DNA of 64,000 nucleotides from Strix aluco (Eukaryota; Chordata; Aves; Strigiformes; Strigidae): the NCBI RefSeq assembly GCF_031877795.1, contig NC_133935.1:76898303-76962302 (forward strand), read 5' to 3'. The notes beneath the pieces were generated by a model. It was not told the DNA's origin. It ran no database searches and worked only from the letters and a program-made list of their open reading frames with translations. A program made the position numbers and the translations under genes. Positions 14,187 through 24,902 of this stretch are shown one piece after another. Within the stretch, counting starts at the first letter, position 1. Each line of letters begins with the position of its first letter.

Positions 14187-17043
14187 CAGGAAACTCTATA
14201 AATAGACTACGGCAGCTTAAAAGCAGCACAAAGATCTGGTTTTAAGCTACTTTTTGCCTTTTTTGTCCTTGCAATGGCAATTCACAAAATAAATTTACAA
14301 GATTTCAGAGAACAAAATGCAGTAACAACACAGAAAAATACATGCAAACCAAATTAAATAGATGTAGGAATAATATCTCAAATCTGATTCATTGTTTTAC
14401 AAATCAATAAAGAGGATTAGAGATTGACTACTGACTGTGACACAAATGGCAGAAAATGGGACATGTCCTTAACCCCTACACAAATGGTCACAGAAGAATT
14501 TCGTGACCACACAGTACAGAGAAATCAAAGTACCCATGTGAACATTAACACTTCCCTGTAGGGAGGTTTATATCACCTACTTCAGAAGTCTATAAATTAG
14601 CTGTATATTCTAAATTAGTTCCCTGTGAATTTTCTTTAGTCAGTGGAGAGGGTTAGGCACCTTCAAAGATGACCATCATTAGTAGATACCTTTTGTTAAG
14701 GAATCTTAAACGCACTTTCTGGATGTGCTCATCTCTCTCCCTTGCCTACAAAGATCCAACACAAGTGCCTGTCCTTATATTTCCATAAGCAAACACTGCT
14801 GCATGAAGAGGTGCTCTAGCCTTTCTTGAATATCGGCAATTTGCCTCTGTCCCTCCACTTCCTTTCCCCTCTCCCCTACACCTTGTGTTTTTGAGCCAGA
14901 TAAGAAACTACCAGGGTTGGAACTGTCAAAAAGAAAAAAAGAGGCTAGTTTTAACCTGAATCCCTTCTGTAAACCAGATCACCATGGCCAATCTGTGCTA
15001 GCATCAGAGAAGGGAAAGCACAGAGCTAGGAAGGAGCGACCAATTCAGAAGAACTGCTCAGACCTTAATACTCAGCAGATATTGCAGCAAAGCGGAACAT
15101 TGTGGTGACTACAAGGAATTTAACTGAATTTTTCAATGATTCCTTATTGCAAGATTTTTAGCAGAAGTATGCTGTTTCATTTATGTCCATGTATGATGCC
15201 TGTCTTTCACAATGAGGTTCCTGGCTGAGAAACTCCAGTCATACTTGGCATATGTTAGTGCTTTGGGAGGGGTTTGGTTATCACACTGAAGTGTACAGCA
15301 GTGCATACAGAACAGAGTCTACAGCAGTGGAAATAAATAAACAACACTGGATCTTTTGCAGATTGGTTTCAATGCATGTACAGTGGATTTATTCTGTATC
15401 AGCCTACATTCATATCTTTATTTTACAAAAAAGTTTTCACCAGCTAATCTTAAACACACCTCTAACCCTCTGAGTTATACAACATTTCTCAGATTTTTGG
15501 AGGCAAGAATTGCACATACCTTAAAGTCCTCAAACATTTATTGATCTAAAACTTAACAATTCTGGGTTTAGGGATTTCATTTGGAGTTTACTGAGTCCTA
15601 AATTTAATCTGGAGTATATTTTCACAGAAAAAAAGTCCTTTAAACATCTGCCTTGTTATATCAATTACAATTAAAAGGATTTAGGATCAGTATTCTCTAA
15701 ATATGAAAACAAGCTGATGGGTAGGATTTTGTCTGTTTTACAACATGCCATTACAATCCTGCGTTTCTGAATCAGCTATGACATTTTGCAATTGATCCCG
15801 AGGCAGAACTTCGTACAGGCTGTTAATGTTTGCACTGTTGAACAAATATTTTAAGATACTTGAAATCCCAAAATCTCATCTGCACATTCCAGTGCAGTGT
15901 ATACAGAGTAATTATGTCAACACTGTTGTATCCCACGTGAATAGCAAGGAGACAGTTTTCATTTAACAGGGTAGAAATATGGGTCAACAAAAATCAAAAT
16001 TATCCAGAGATGCAGTATTGTGTTGAGGGCTATAAGGCAGTGCCAGGATGCCATGAAGCCTGAGGACTCTGACATTTGCAGGCTTTTCAGTGCCACAGTG
16101 GTGTGTAGAGCCCAATTGTCTGGTCAATCTGTCTGTTTCCTTGACAGTTCAGCAACCCAGATCTGAGATAATGGCAAATAAGAGAAACAAATGACAGGGC
16201 AGAGCTGAGCTCCAAATACATCACAGCAAGTTTCAATTCAAATACTCAGACGACTCTGGGGAGCTGCTTTGATGTTCTGGTGCAGCTACCTTGTATTTTA
16301 TTTGGAAGTAGATTCCTTTTACAAATAAAATAGGGAAATGCTCTCTTCTGACATCTGTTTGGCAAGTTCTGAGACACATTAGCAGCCATAGCTGGTGAGG
16401 GCTGTGTGCAGCTGATGACAGAAGGCGAAAAGAAACCTTTTGCAATTTTTTGAGGGTACTTTGGAAGGACCCAGACAATGTGAAACAGAGATACATGCTG
16501 TCTACCCCCAGGGCTGGACAGAGGGCTAGAGTGCCAGGAAAGAGTGATTCATTGGCCCCTTTCCTCACTTGCTCTCAATGAGGGGTCCCCAGTTTCTGTT
16601 TTCCTTTTATTCTGCAATTCCAGACAGATACCCATACTTATATGCCTCTCCAAGCAAACATTTACAGCTGTCACTAAAGAAGAACAGGGGAGAAAAATAC
16701 TCTGCTTCCAAATACGACTATAGCTAAAGTAAACACATGAGAGGGTAAGTCTCAAAAGACTGAGACTTTATGGCTTAGTCTCAAAGTAAATCTCATAAAA
16801 TACAAAGGATGTTAAAAGCTTATTGAATGTTTCCTGTCTTAGTGTGGTTCTCTCTTGAGATAACTCTTCCAGCAGCACCCATTTTTTGCATGAAATAATA
16901 GAAAAGCTTACTTATGCCTATTTCTGAATTCACTTTTAAGCACAGTTAACACTTCTTTAAGAGTTTTTCTTCAAACAAAATAATGCTCCCCAACATTTCT
17001 AACTTCTTAATATCTATGTAATTGATAAAATCAGTGTTTTGAT

Positions 17044-17067
17044 GGGGGGGGGGGGGGGGGCGGGGGG
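17044..17067 (+). repeat. G17-C-G6 homopolymer tract
   Basis: Seventeen G, one C, then six G in otherwise A+T-rich intergenic DNA. A strong G-quadruplex candidate and likely length-polymorphic; exact length is uncertain because such runs are error-prone. Confidence 0.88.
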
Positions 17068-17685
17068 ATTGTGCTCAATTTGGCAAATAATAAAAAAAGA
17101 AAACTGAATTTTATTCATGTATTGTACTAAAGGGAAATGACTATTTTGAGTGATGAAGGTCCTTCAGTGTGGGGCATCCCTGAAATTCTTGCATGAGAAG
17201 GTGAGTGGTTTTTTAGGACATATCTGTGAGTATAATACAAAGACTTGTTATATACTTACTATATATATACATGGCAATATAAACAGTTCATCATTTATAG
17301 TAAGAGTTGTACTTTGCAATTAAGGAGGAATTCAGCTGAACTTTCACTTTCCTTTTTTCTATCTCCCCAAAAATAATTGATCCAACTGAACTTCCCATGC
17401 TGCACCTCATTCCTCTAACCAGAGGGTTTTTTCATTTTTTTGTTTTTTTCCATCAAGTTCATTTAAAAGTAAACACAAACCACAAAAAAAAGGATTGCAA
17501 AGTGTTTCAGAAATTACCAATTTACCTGCTCTGGTGATTTCTATTTTTTTTTTCCATAACTCAACACATCTCCAAAATGTTCTTATTCTTGTTTTGCTGT
17601 GGGATTTCAAAGCTATGGGGATTGACTGAGTAAGGAAAGTAATGTCACATAAGCTGATAGTTCTGCATTATGCAGAAACAGTTAA

Positions 17686-17719
17686 ACATTAGTAAATACA
17701 CATACATTAGTAAATACAC
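17686..17719 (+). repeat. 18-base tandem duplication
   Basis: ACATTAGTAAATACACAT at 17686-17703 is followed by ACATTAGTAAATACAC at 17704-17719. Confidence 0.85.
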
Positions 17720-20700
17720 TTCTGAGCTAGCATCTCTATTAAATTGTCTATTAGTTTATTAGAAAGAGGGCGGGCTTACAAGCAAGTAATTGTGGAGAGC
17801 TTTTAAATATATAATATATATATTGTGATCCTCATTCGCTTCATCATCTATATGACCATTATTTAGGTAAGACAGAGCTCATTTTAAGGATCCCAGTTGC
17901 AGGGGCTCACTTCTCTCTAATATGAGCAAGCAGGAGACAGTGAAAGGGCTTAAAGACACGTTCCTGCTACACGTGCCTACTTGAAAACTGGTGGATGAGG
18001 AGATTTTAGGTTACTTTCTTCCTTCTGGGAGGTCGGATTTAGTGTACACTACCAAAGAGTGCCAAATTATAGCTGCAGCCTGAGACTGGTGCTTTCTCAT
18101 TTAAAAGGAACTGCTAGATCCCAAACATTTTCTGCTTTGCCTATTTATAGCAATCCTGTGCTGCCTCTAGTAACTGCAGAGTGAATCTGTAACTGCAGAT
18201 GTGATATTTGGAAAAGCATGGTACACAGGATGAACAAACAGGCCATATAATGTCTAACTTTGTCACAGCTTGAGATTTTCAATGCCCAAATAAATTCTCA
18301 GTCTTCTGACTGTTTTTCCTTATGCAGCATAATCCAGTTTTTCTTAGTATTCTCTGCTGCTCAGCATTTTAAGTTGGCTTTTCATAAAGCTTGCATATTA
18401 AGAATTCATAGGCAATTCTACTCATGAAAAATTACTAATTTTAAGGCACAGAGGGCAAAGGCAACTTTTTCCAAGGTTGGTGGCTGTTAGAAAGATGACC
18501 ATTAAAATATAGCAATCCTGTTGTAAAACTGCTTTTTAAACTAAAACCAATTCTTTAAAGCTACTACTCTTACCAGAATTGTGAGTTTGATGACTGAGGC
18601 CTAAAATAAGAAAAAAGAAGGATAATCAGATCTGAAGAAGGATTGAAGTCCAGAGTGACAACATACAGATACAGGGTGATTAATGGAAGAAAATTATAAG
18701 CAGTCCTAAGAATCTTTTTTACCTTCCTATTTCACTGCAAGTGAAGACATCCACATTAATTATATCACCATGCCATAAAGCTGGGAGAGCTGAGACATGG
18801 AAAGCACAAGCTGTGTCTGAGTGAGCAGCCCAACGTCATGCAGGAGTTGGAGGGTGAAGACTCCAGGGTAGTTCCTGGGAGGCTGGGGATGGAAGGATGG
18901 TGAGGGATAGGTGACTGAGCCCCTGACTTGATACCTGAGTACAATGGATCTATTAGAGAAGCTATAGTTTATCACCAACTACCTCAGGAGTCCCTCACCT
19001 AAAAGAAGAGGACATTATTATTGCTGAACGTTGTGGATACGACAGGTCTTGAAAGTCAAATCTTATTCACATCACTAAAACTGGAATTACAACTGGCATC
19101 CTGCTAGCAGGGGATGAGGTAAAAGTTGCTCCTGAAGCAAGCATAGTCCTTTCTGCCCTGAAGTGAAAGTAAACTTTTCCTGCTTGCTTGCATAAGTTTC
19201 TCTAAGTCTTCTCAGAGTCAGGCAGGTTGTTTCTCTCAGTTATCCTTTCTCTCTGCACAAGAATTTCTCATCTCCTCCATTTGAGATAGGCCCAGTTGGT
19301 TACTGCTCTTCTGGAGATCATGGAGCACCAATTTTGTTTCATTTTAGATCAACAGATGATCTATGTGTAAGAAAAGGTGATTGGCACTGAATTTTGTTCC
19401 CCCATCGCTACATCACTGCTAAAATTTTCTCCTCTTTCTGGGTAGAGAGCACCATTCTATACTTTCATGCAATTCAGACTGTTTCCTAACTATGAATATT
19501 AACTAATTGTGAAGTCTGTTTGTAGCCTTATGTAGGCAGAGATTTACCAGGGAAAAATTAGGGACTTTATTCGCCTGTTACTGCTGGCTGAATCAGTATG
19601 TATTTTTTCATGAAGTTTTGTAGATGTAAAAAGCTCTTTTTTATTCCTCATACCTTACATCTCTCATATCCCCCATATACTAATATGAAATTTATATTTT
19701 ACAGAAGAATGTGTATTTTGTTCTCTGCTAAGACACCCTTGTTGGTTTGCTAACTTTTTGCCATATGGTTTTATAAACTTACAACCTACAGATATAAATG
19801 CTCATTTCATAACTTGGAATTCATATCAAATATTCTTTATAAAGACTGAAAAAAAAATCTGGTCTGCATATTTCAGAAGAGAACATAAAAGAAAATTGTA
19901 ATCATAATGCAAAATAAGAAGTACAATGTTTCATTCAAGTCTATATCAACTGGGATTTTATAGCTGAGATTTCATTCCCTTTGTGCAGACAATGAATGTT
20001 TGTGAAATTTTTGCTAGACTTGACAATGTGACCATTTTAATAGCAGAGTTAATTAGAGAAAAGAGTTAAAATACTGAGAACAAATACTGTTGTAAAGAAT
20101 CCCACTCACTACTGTAGTTAATGGGAAGCCAAGACACTACTAAATGGCAATGCAGAGGTGTTGTGAAATCGTAGGATTAATTTGTAACAAATTATTCCCA
20201 CTGGAAACTATTTTAAGACAGAAAACATCATGTGTTAAGTCAGGAGAAGTTTGGGATTTCTTTGACAAGTACTTTGCATTGCATGCAACCTGAAGTTCAA
20301 GATCCAATAAAAGATGTGAGTTACAATGGAAGCATTTAATTTCCTTTTTGAACAGTCTAAACCATGGCAGACAATTCTTCCTAAATTCTTGAAGGAACAG
20401 ATACTTCAGCAACAGAAAGGTCATTTCTTACAAAAAGGACTGTCAGTTTTCTGTACTTTGTGAGACCAAAATCAAGAGACAGCATTCTACAAACAAATAA
20501 CTGGAAAAATCTATAGCTATACAGAGATACATAGACTTTTCCAGTCTGTAGTCTACAAGGATAGCTGAAATACTATCCCTATCTATAAGATTCACAAGAA
20601 AAAAAAAAAAATTATCAGGAAATACTAGTGATGTAAGATAAATGTAGTAGTAACCTAAGTTCAAAGGATTTCTATGATTGTATCTACTTCTAAGTAATTG

Positions 20701-21468
20701 ATTTTTCAAGTTTCAATGTTTCATCAAATTTGGACAGAAAATGGAAAATTATTTAAAGTCTTGAATTTATAAAAATTCTATATTTAAGAGAATCTTAGAC
20801 TCAAGTTATATTTCAAATATAAGCATCTGATTTCAGCAATGAAAGAGATTGCTTATATTGTTAACAGGTAGTCAGGAGTGATGCTATGGCTCCAGGCAGG
20901 AGGGTAAAGGGCCCAGGTGGTGTTTCCTTGGCCTTGCTGGTGAAGGGAAAATGTGTGTGAAGAAGCAGATGGTTCTGCAAATCAATACCTAGTTGTGCAA
21001 CTGGTGTCATCAACAGGGATTTGGCTTTTGAAAACATAGGATCCTTTTTGAGGATAGAGGACTGTTAGGGACAGATGGGATCCACCTGACAAAGTAGAGC
21101 AAGGGAGTGTTTGCCAACAGGCTGGCCAACCTGGTTTTGCGAGCTTTAAACTAGAAATTATGGGGGATGAAAGTAACAACCCATGGTTAAGGGAGGTAGC
21201 AGTGAATAGGGGTGGAAAGCAAATGGCAGGGTGGTGGGAACAAGAGACACCTCAGAATCAACAAAAAGGCTAAAGAGACATCAACTTTAAGAGTATACAA
21301 AGACCTGCAACCTGGGGAAGAAGCAGGAGGAACCAGAGCTCCACACAGAGTCATAAAACCACAAAACTGATGGAATAACCGAGACACAGAATCACAGAAT
21401 CATCTAGGTTGGAAAAGACCTTGAAGATCACCTAGTCCAACCATTAACCTAACATTGACAGTTCCCAA

Positions 21469-21894
21469 CTACACCATATCCCTAAGCGCTATGTCGACCC
21501 GACTCTTAAACACCTCCAGGGATGGGGACTCCACCACCTGCCTGGGCATTCCATTCCAATGCCTAACAACCCGTTCTGGAAAGAAATGCTTCCTAATATC
21601 CAGCCTAAACCTTCCATGGTGCAACTTGAGGCCATTCCCTCTTGTCCTATCACTTATTATTTGGTTAAAGAGGCTCATCCCCAGCTCTCTGCAACCTCCT
21701 TTCAGGTAGTTGTAGAGGGCGATGAGGTCTCTCCTCAGCCTCCTCTTCTCCAGACTAAACAACCCCAGTTCTCTCAGCTGCTCCAGACCCTTCACCAGCT
21801 TTGTTGCCCTTCTCTGGACACGCTCGAGTAATTCAATGTCCTTTTTGTAGTGAGGGGCCCAAAACTGAACACAGTCATCGAGGTGCAGCCTCAC
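21469..21894 (-). pseudogene. CR1 ORF2 C-terminal fragment
   Basis: The 141-residue frame begins [20 protein letters not shown] and ends at the ORF2 stop with the family-typical ALRDMV. It is separated from the RT core by a nonsense codon and a 103-base deletion, and it has lost six residues at the GCTCC-flanked deletion. Confidence 0.88.
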
Positions 21895-22064
21895 CAGTGG
21901 CTCATGTTCAGCCGGCTGTCAATCAACACCCCCAGGTCCCTCTCTGACTGGCAGCTCTCCAGCCACTCCTCCCCAAGCCTGTAGCGCTGCTGGGGATTGT
22001 TGTGGCTGAAGTGCAGCACCCAGCATTTGGCCTTATTGAAGCTCATACAGTTGGCCTTAGCCCA

Positions 22065-22769
22065 TCACTCCAGCCTGTCCAGATCTCTCTGCAGAGCCTC
22101 TCTACCCTCGAGCAGATCAACACTCCCACCCAACTTGGTGTCATCTGCAAACTTACTGAGGGTGCACTCAATCCCCTCATCTAGATCATCAGTAAAGATG
22201 TTAAACATGAGTGGCTCCAAAACCGAGCCCTGGGGGACACCACTCGTGACTGGCCACCAACTGGATTTAACTCCGTTCACCACAACTCTTTGGGCCCGGC
22301 CATCCAGCCAGTTTTTTACCCAGCAAAGCGTGTGCCCATCCAAGCCGCAAGCAGCCAGTTTCACCAGGAGAATGCTGTGGGAAATGGTGTCAAAGGCCTT
22401 ACTAAAGTCAAGGTAGACAACATCCGCAGCCTTTCCCTCATCCAATAAGCAGGTTGCCCTGTTGTAGAAGGAGATCAGGTTTGTCCAGCAGGACCTGCCT
22501 TTCATAAACCCATGCTGACTGGGTCTGATCATCTGGTTGTCCCACACGTGTTGTATGATGGTACTCGGGATGAGCTGCTCCATCAGCTTCCCTGGCACCG
22601 AAGTCAAGCTGACAGGCCTGTAATTTCCCGGATCATCCTTCCGACCCTTCTTATATATGGGTGTTACATTGGCCAATTTCCAATCTGTCGGGACCTCCCC
22701 GGTCAGCCAGGACTGCTGGTAAATGATGGAAAGCTGTCTGGCGAGCACCCCAGCCAGCTCCTTCAGCAC
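22065..22769 (-). pseudogene. CR1 reverse-transcriptase core fragment
   Basis: This is a 234-residue open frame covering the RT palm of the nested CR1. It contains [17 protein letters not shown] and FADDTKLGG, so the catalytic Asp residues survive. It is truncated at the N terminus by the element's 5' truncation and at the C terminus by a CGA-to-TGA change at the ERW motif. The downstream remainder (21469-21894) carries the C-terminal RT region. It cannot encode a complete enzyme. Confidence 0.9.
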
Positions 22770-23220
22770 CCTCGGGTCACGGTGGAACAGCCTGCATAAC
22801 TAGAGGGAGCAATGGGATAGATGCAAGCTCTTCAGAAATCACAGGCAGGGAAGACAAGGAGGAGGGGGTTGCCCTCTGTGTGAAGGAACATATTGGACGT
22901 ATGGAGATCTCCTATGGGATGAATGGATGGTGGAGAGCCTGTGGGCCAGGAACAGAGGAGAGGCTGGTAAGGGAGACTTCATGGTGAATTGTTGTTACAG
23001 ACCCCCTGATCAGGGTGACAAAGTGGACAGCGATTTCTTTAAACTCAAGGATGTTTCAGGTCACAGACTCTGGTTCTCATGGGGTACTTGAACCCCCCAA
23101 CATCTGCTGGATGGGCAACAATAGGACACAACCAGTCAGTGAGATTTCTGATGGTTCTCAGGGGTAAATTCTCAATACAGGTACTGGATGGGACAACCAG
23201 GGATGATGCACAGCTGGAGA

Positions 23221-23278
23221 CAGTGACAGACAGAACTGGTTGGGCGTTACAGTGACAGGAAGAACTGGTTGGGCATTA
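23221..23278 (+). repeat. 29-base tandem duplication inside the old CR1
   Basis: CAGTGACAGACAGAACTGG and its continuation to 23249 are followed by a near-identical second copy at 23250-23278, differing at two positions. The duplication is probably private to this decayed CR1 copy. Confidence 0.85.
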
Positions 23279-24866
23279 CACAGATGTGTCTGGATAATCA
23301 TTGACAGCCTTGTTAGCAGTGAACATGAAATCATGAGTTCAAAATCTTGTGGGGAGTGAGGAAAGACAGTAGCAGTGTACAGATCCTGGACATCAGAAAA
23401 ACAGACTTTGGCTTATCCAGGGAACTATCAGATGGGATCCCATGGGAGGCATCTCTGAAGGGTAAAGAGCTCAGGAAACTGGCAGGTCTTTAAGGACATC
23501 ATCCTCCACCCCAATACTCAAGAAAACAAGTACACACCTCAGAACACTGTTTGGCTGACCTGGGAACATGTGATGGAGCTTCAGTGCAAAAAGGAAGCCT
23601 TTGGAGGTAGAAGAAACATAGCTCAGGAATGCAGGGATGGTGTTGGGAAAGCCAAAGCTCAGCTGGAATTGAGATTTGCAAGGAACATCAAGGGGAACAA
23701 GAAAGAGATCCTTCAGCTACATTAGTAGTACAAGGCTAAACAAGGGAAATGTGGGACCATTGCTGAGTGGGAAGATGATTTAGTGACAGTGGACATGGGT
23801 TAGGCTGAGGTACTCAGTGCTTCCTCTGCCTCAGTCTTCACTGACAAGGTCTCCCTAAGCATCTGTGCTCAGTCAAACTGTTCAGGAAGGACCATCAAGC
23901 AGTAGCAGAGGTTGCACAGAGAGATCATTTCAATGTCTGTTCTGGGAAGGTTTCAAGACCTGACTGGACAAAGCCCTGAGCAACCTGGTCTGACCCCATG
24001 GCTGACCCTGCTTGGAGTAGGAGGTTAAACTAGAGACTTCCTGAGGATCCTATAATTTGCTCAAAAACAACTTGCATAGATGGATCATTAATGTCAGTTC
24101 AGAAATATCTCAGTTCACTCACCCAAACCAAATACCATCTGTTTACCAAAGAGGTGAAGCTGACAGAAATAAGGGTCATGGTGTCAGTTTTCTATATCAT
24201 GACAACCTGATTCAAGCCCATGGTAAAAGTCACTGGTCAATTTGTGTATGTTTTGACATATGTACAAGGAAGAAACCATTGTTTAACAGTTTACAAGTGT
24301 CATGAAATAATTCATTTGAAGAAACATACTGTAAGCATCCTTAATGGGAAGTTCTACAAATCTGCATTAATCTTACTAAAGCTAAAACATCAATTAAATA
24401 GATAAGCATTTTTGTATGAGGTCTGTTATTAATAAAGTTGGGTTTAACTTTGACTTTATTTATAAATATATTTTTTTCATTTTTGGGAGAGAGGAGAGAG
24501 GAAAAGTTGAACAATAAATTCTCCTGAGGATTCATATTTGTCAATATGAGTTAAAACAGTTTTCTGAGTATCTTTTTGATATTTTACATCAAAATGTATT
24601 CAGGAAGTTGATAAAATTCAGTGAAGTCTGTGTCAATTCACATCCAATTCTGGACTATGTCTTCTTGCCCTCTGAATTTTATTGTAGCCTTTTGGAGAAA
24701 GCTTTGCCACTTCAGATGGATTTTTATGGGAGCTGACGATCAGTCATTTGCTTTCGTTAGGAAACCCTGATCAGTCTGTCGTTAAAGGAATATGCCCAAC
24801 GATGCCATGCTGTGAATGAATAACCAGACAAACAAAAATGAGGACTGAATATTAGGGTGTAGTTCT

Positions 24867-24902
24867 GTCCTCGCTCACCAGACCGTCCTCGCTCACCAGA
24901 TG
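24867..24902 (+). repeat. 18-base tandem duplication in a G+C-richer patch
   Basis: GTCCTCGCTCACCAGACC at 24867-24884 is followed by GTCCTCGCTCACCAGATG at 24885-24902. The surrounding 24.75-25.05 kb is less A+T-rich than its neighbours, and its origin is not recognised. Confidence 0.85.

Larger units (their letters stand above)
14191..20874. other. A+T-rich intergenic DNA without a recognised gene
   Basis: Contains the G-run and short tandem repeats listed and TA-rich patches (for example 17805-17823). No coding or repeat family was identified. The 111-codon minus ORF at 16233-16568 has no recognisable domain. Confidence 0.65.
21387..22777 (-). mobile_element. CR1 LINE (minus strand) nested inside the older CR1
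   Basis: This copy is closely similar to the CR1 at 47175-49465, has the same 3' repeat end, and is truncated 5' inside the linker/RT region at 22777. The older CR1 reads GAGACA before it and CACGGTGG after it, where an intact CR1 would read about GAGACAYGGTGG, so the junctions are exact with CA duplicated. Compared with the 47 kb copy it has an 18-base deletion between GCTCC direct repeats (at about 21780) and a 103-base deletion near 21898. The RT frame therefore splits into 22065-22769 and 21469-21894. The first ends in a TGA where the other copy has CGA, a typical CpG-decay nonsense change. Confidence 0.92.
20875..24055 (+). mobile_element. Old, decayed CR1 LINE (+ strand), interrupted by a younger CR1
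   Basis: The two flanks of the younger CR1 together form one older CR1 in the opposite orientation. The left part (about 20875-21386) matches the CR1 region before and into the endonuclease, for example GGATCCACCTG and CTGGCCAACCTGG followed by CTTTAAACTAG. The right part (22778-23930) continues through the endonuclease and linker region with many frameshifts and stops. Near 23880-23910 it jumps directly to the CR1 3' end (GGTTGCACAGAGAG, then CCTGACTGGACA and the terminal segment to about 24055). Most of the RT is therefore deleted. The element is too decayed to encode protein. The start and end are approximate. Confidence 0.82.
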
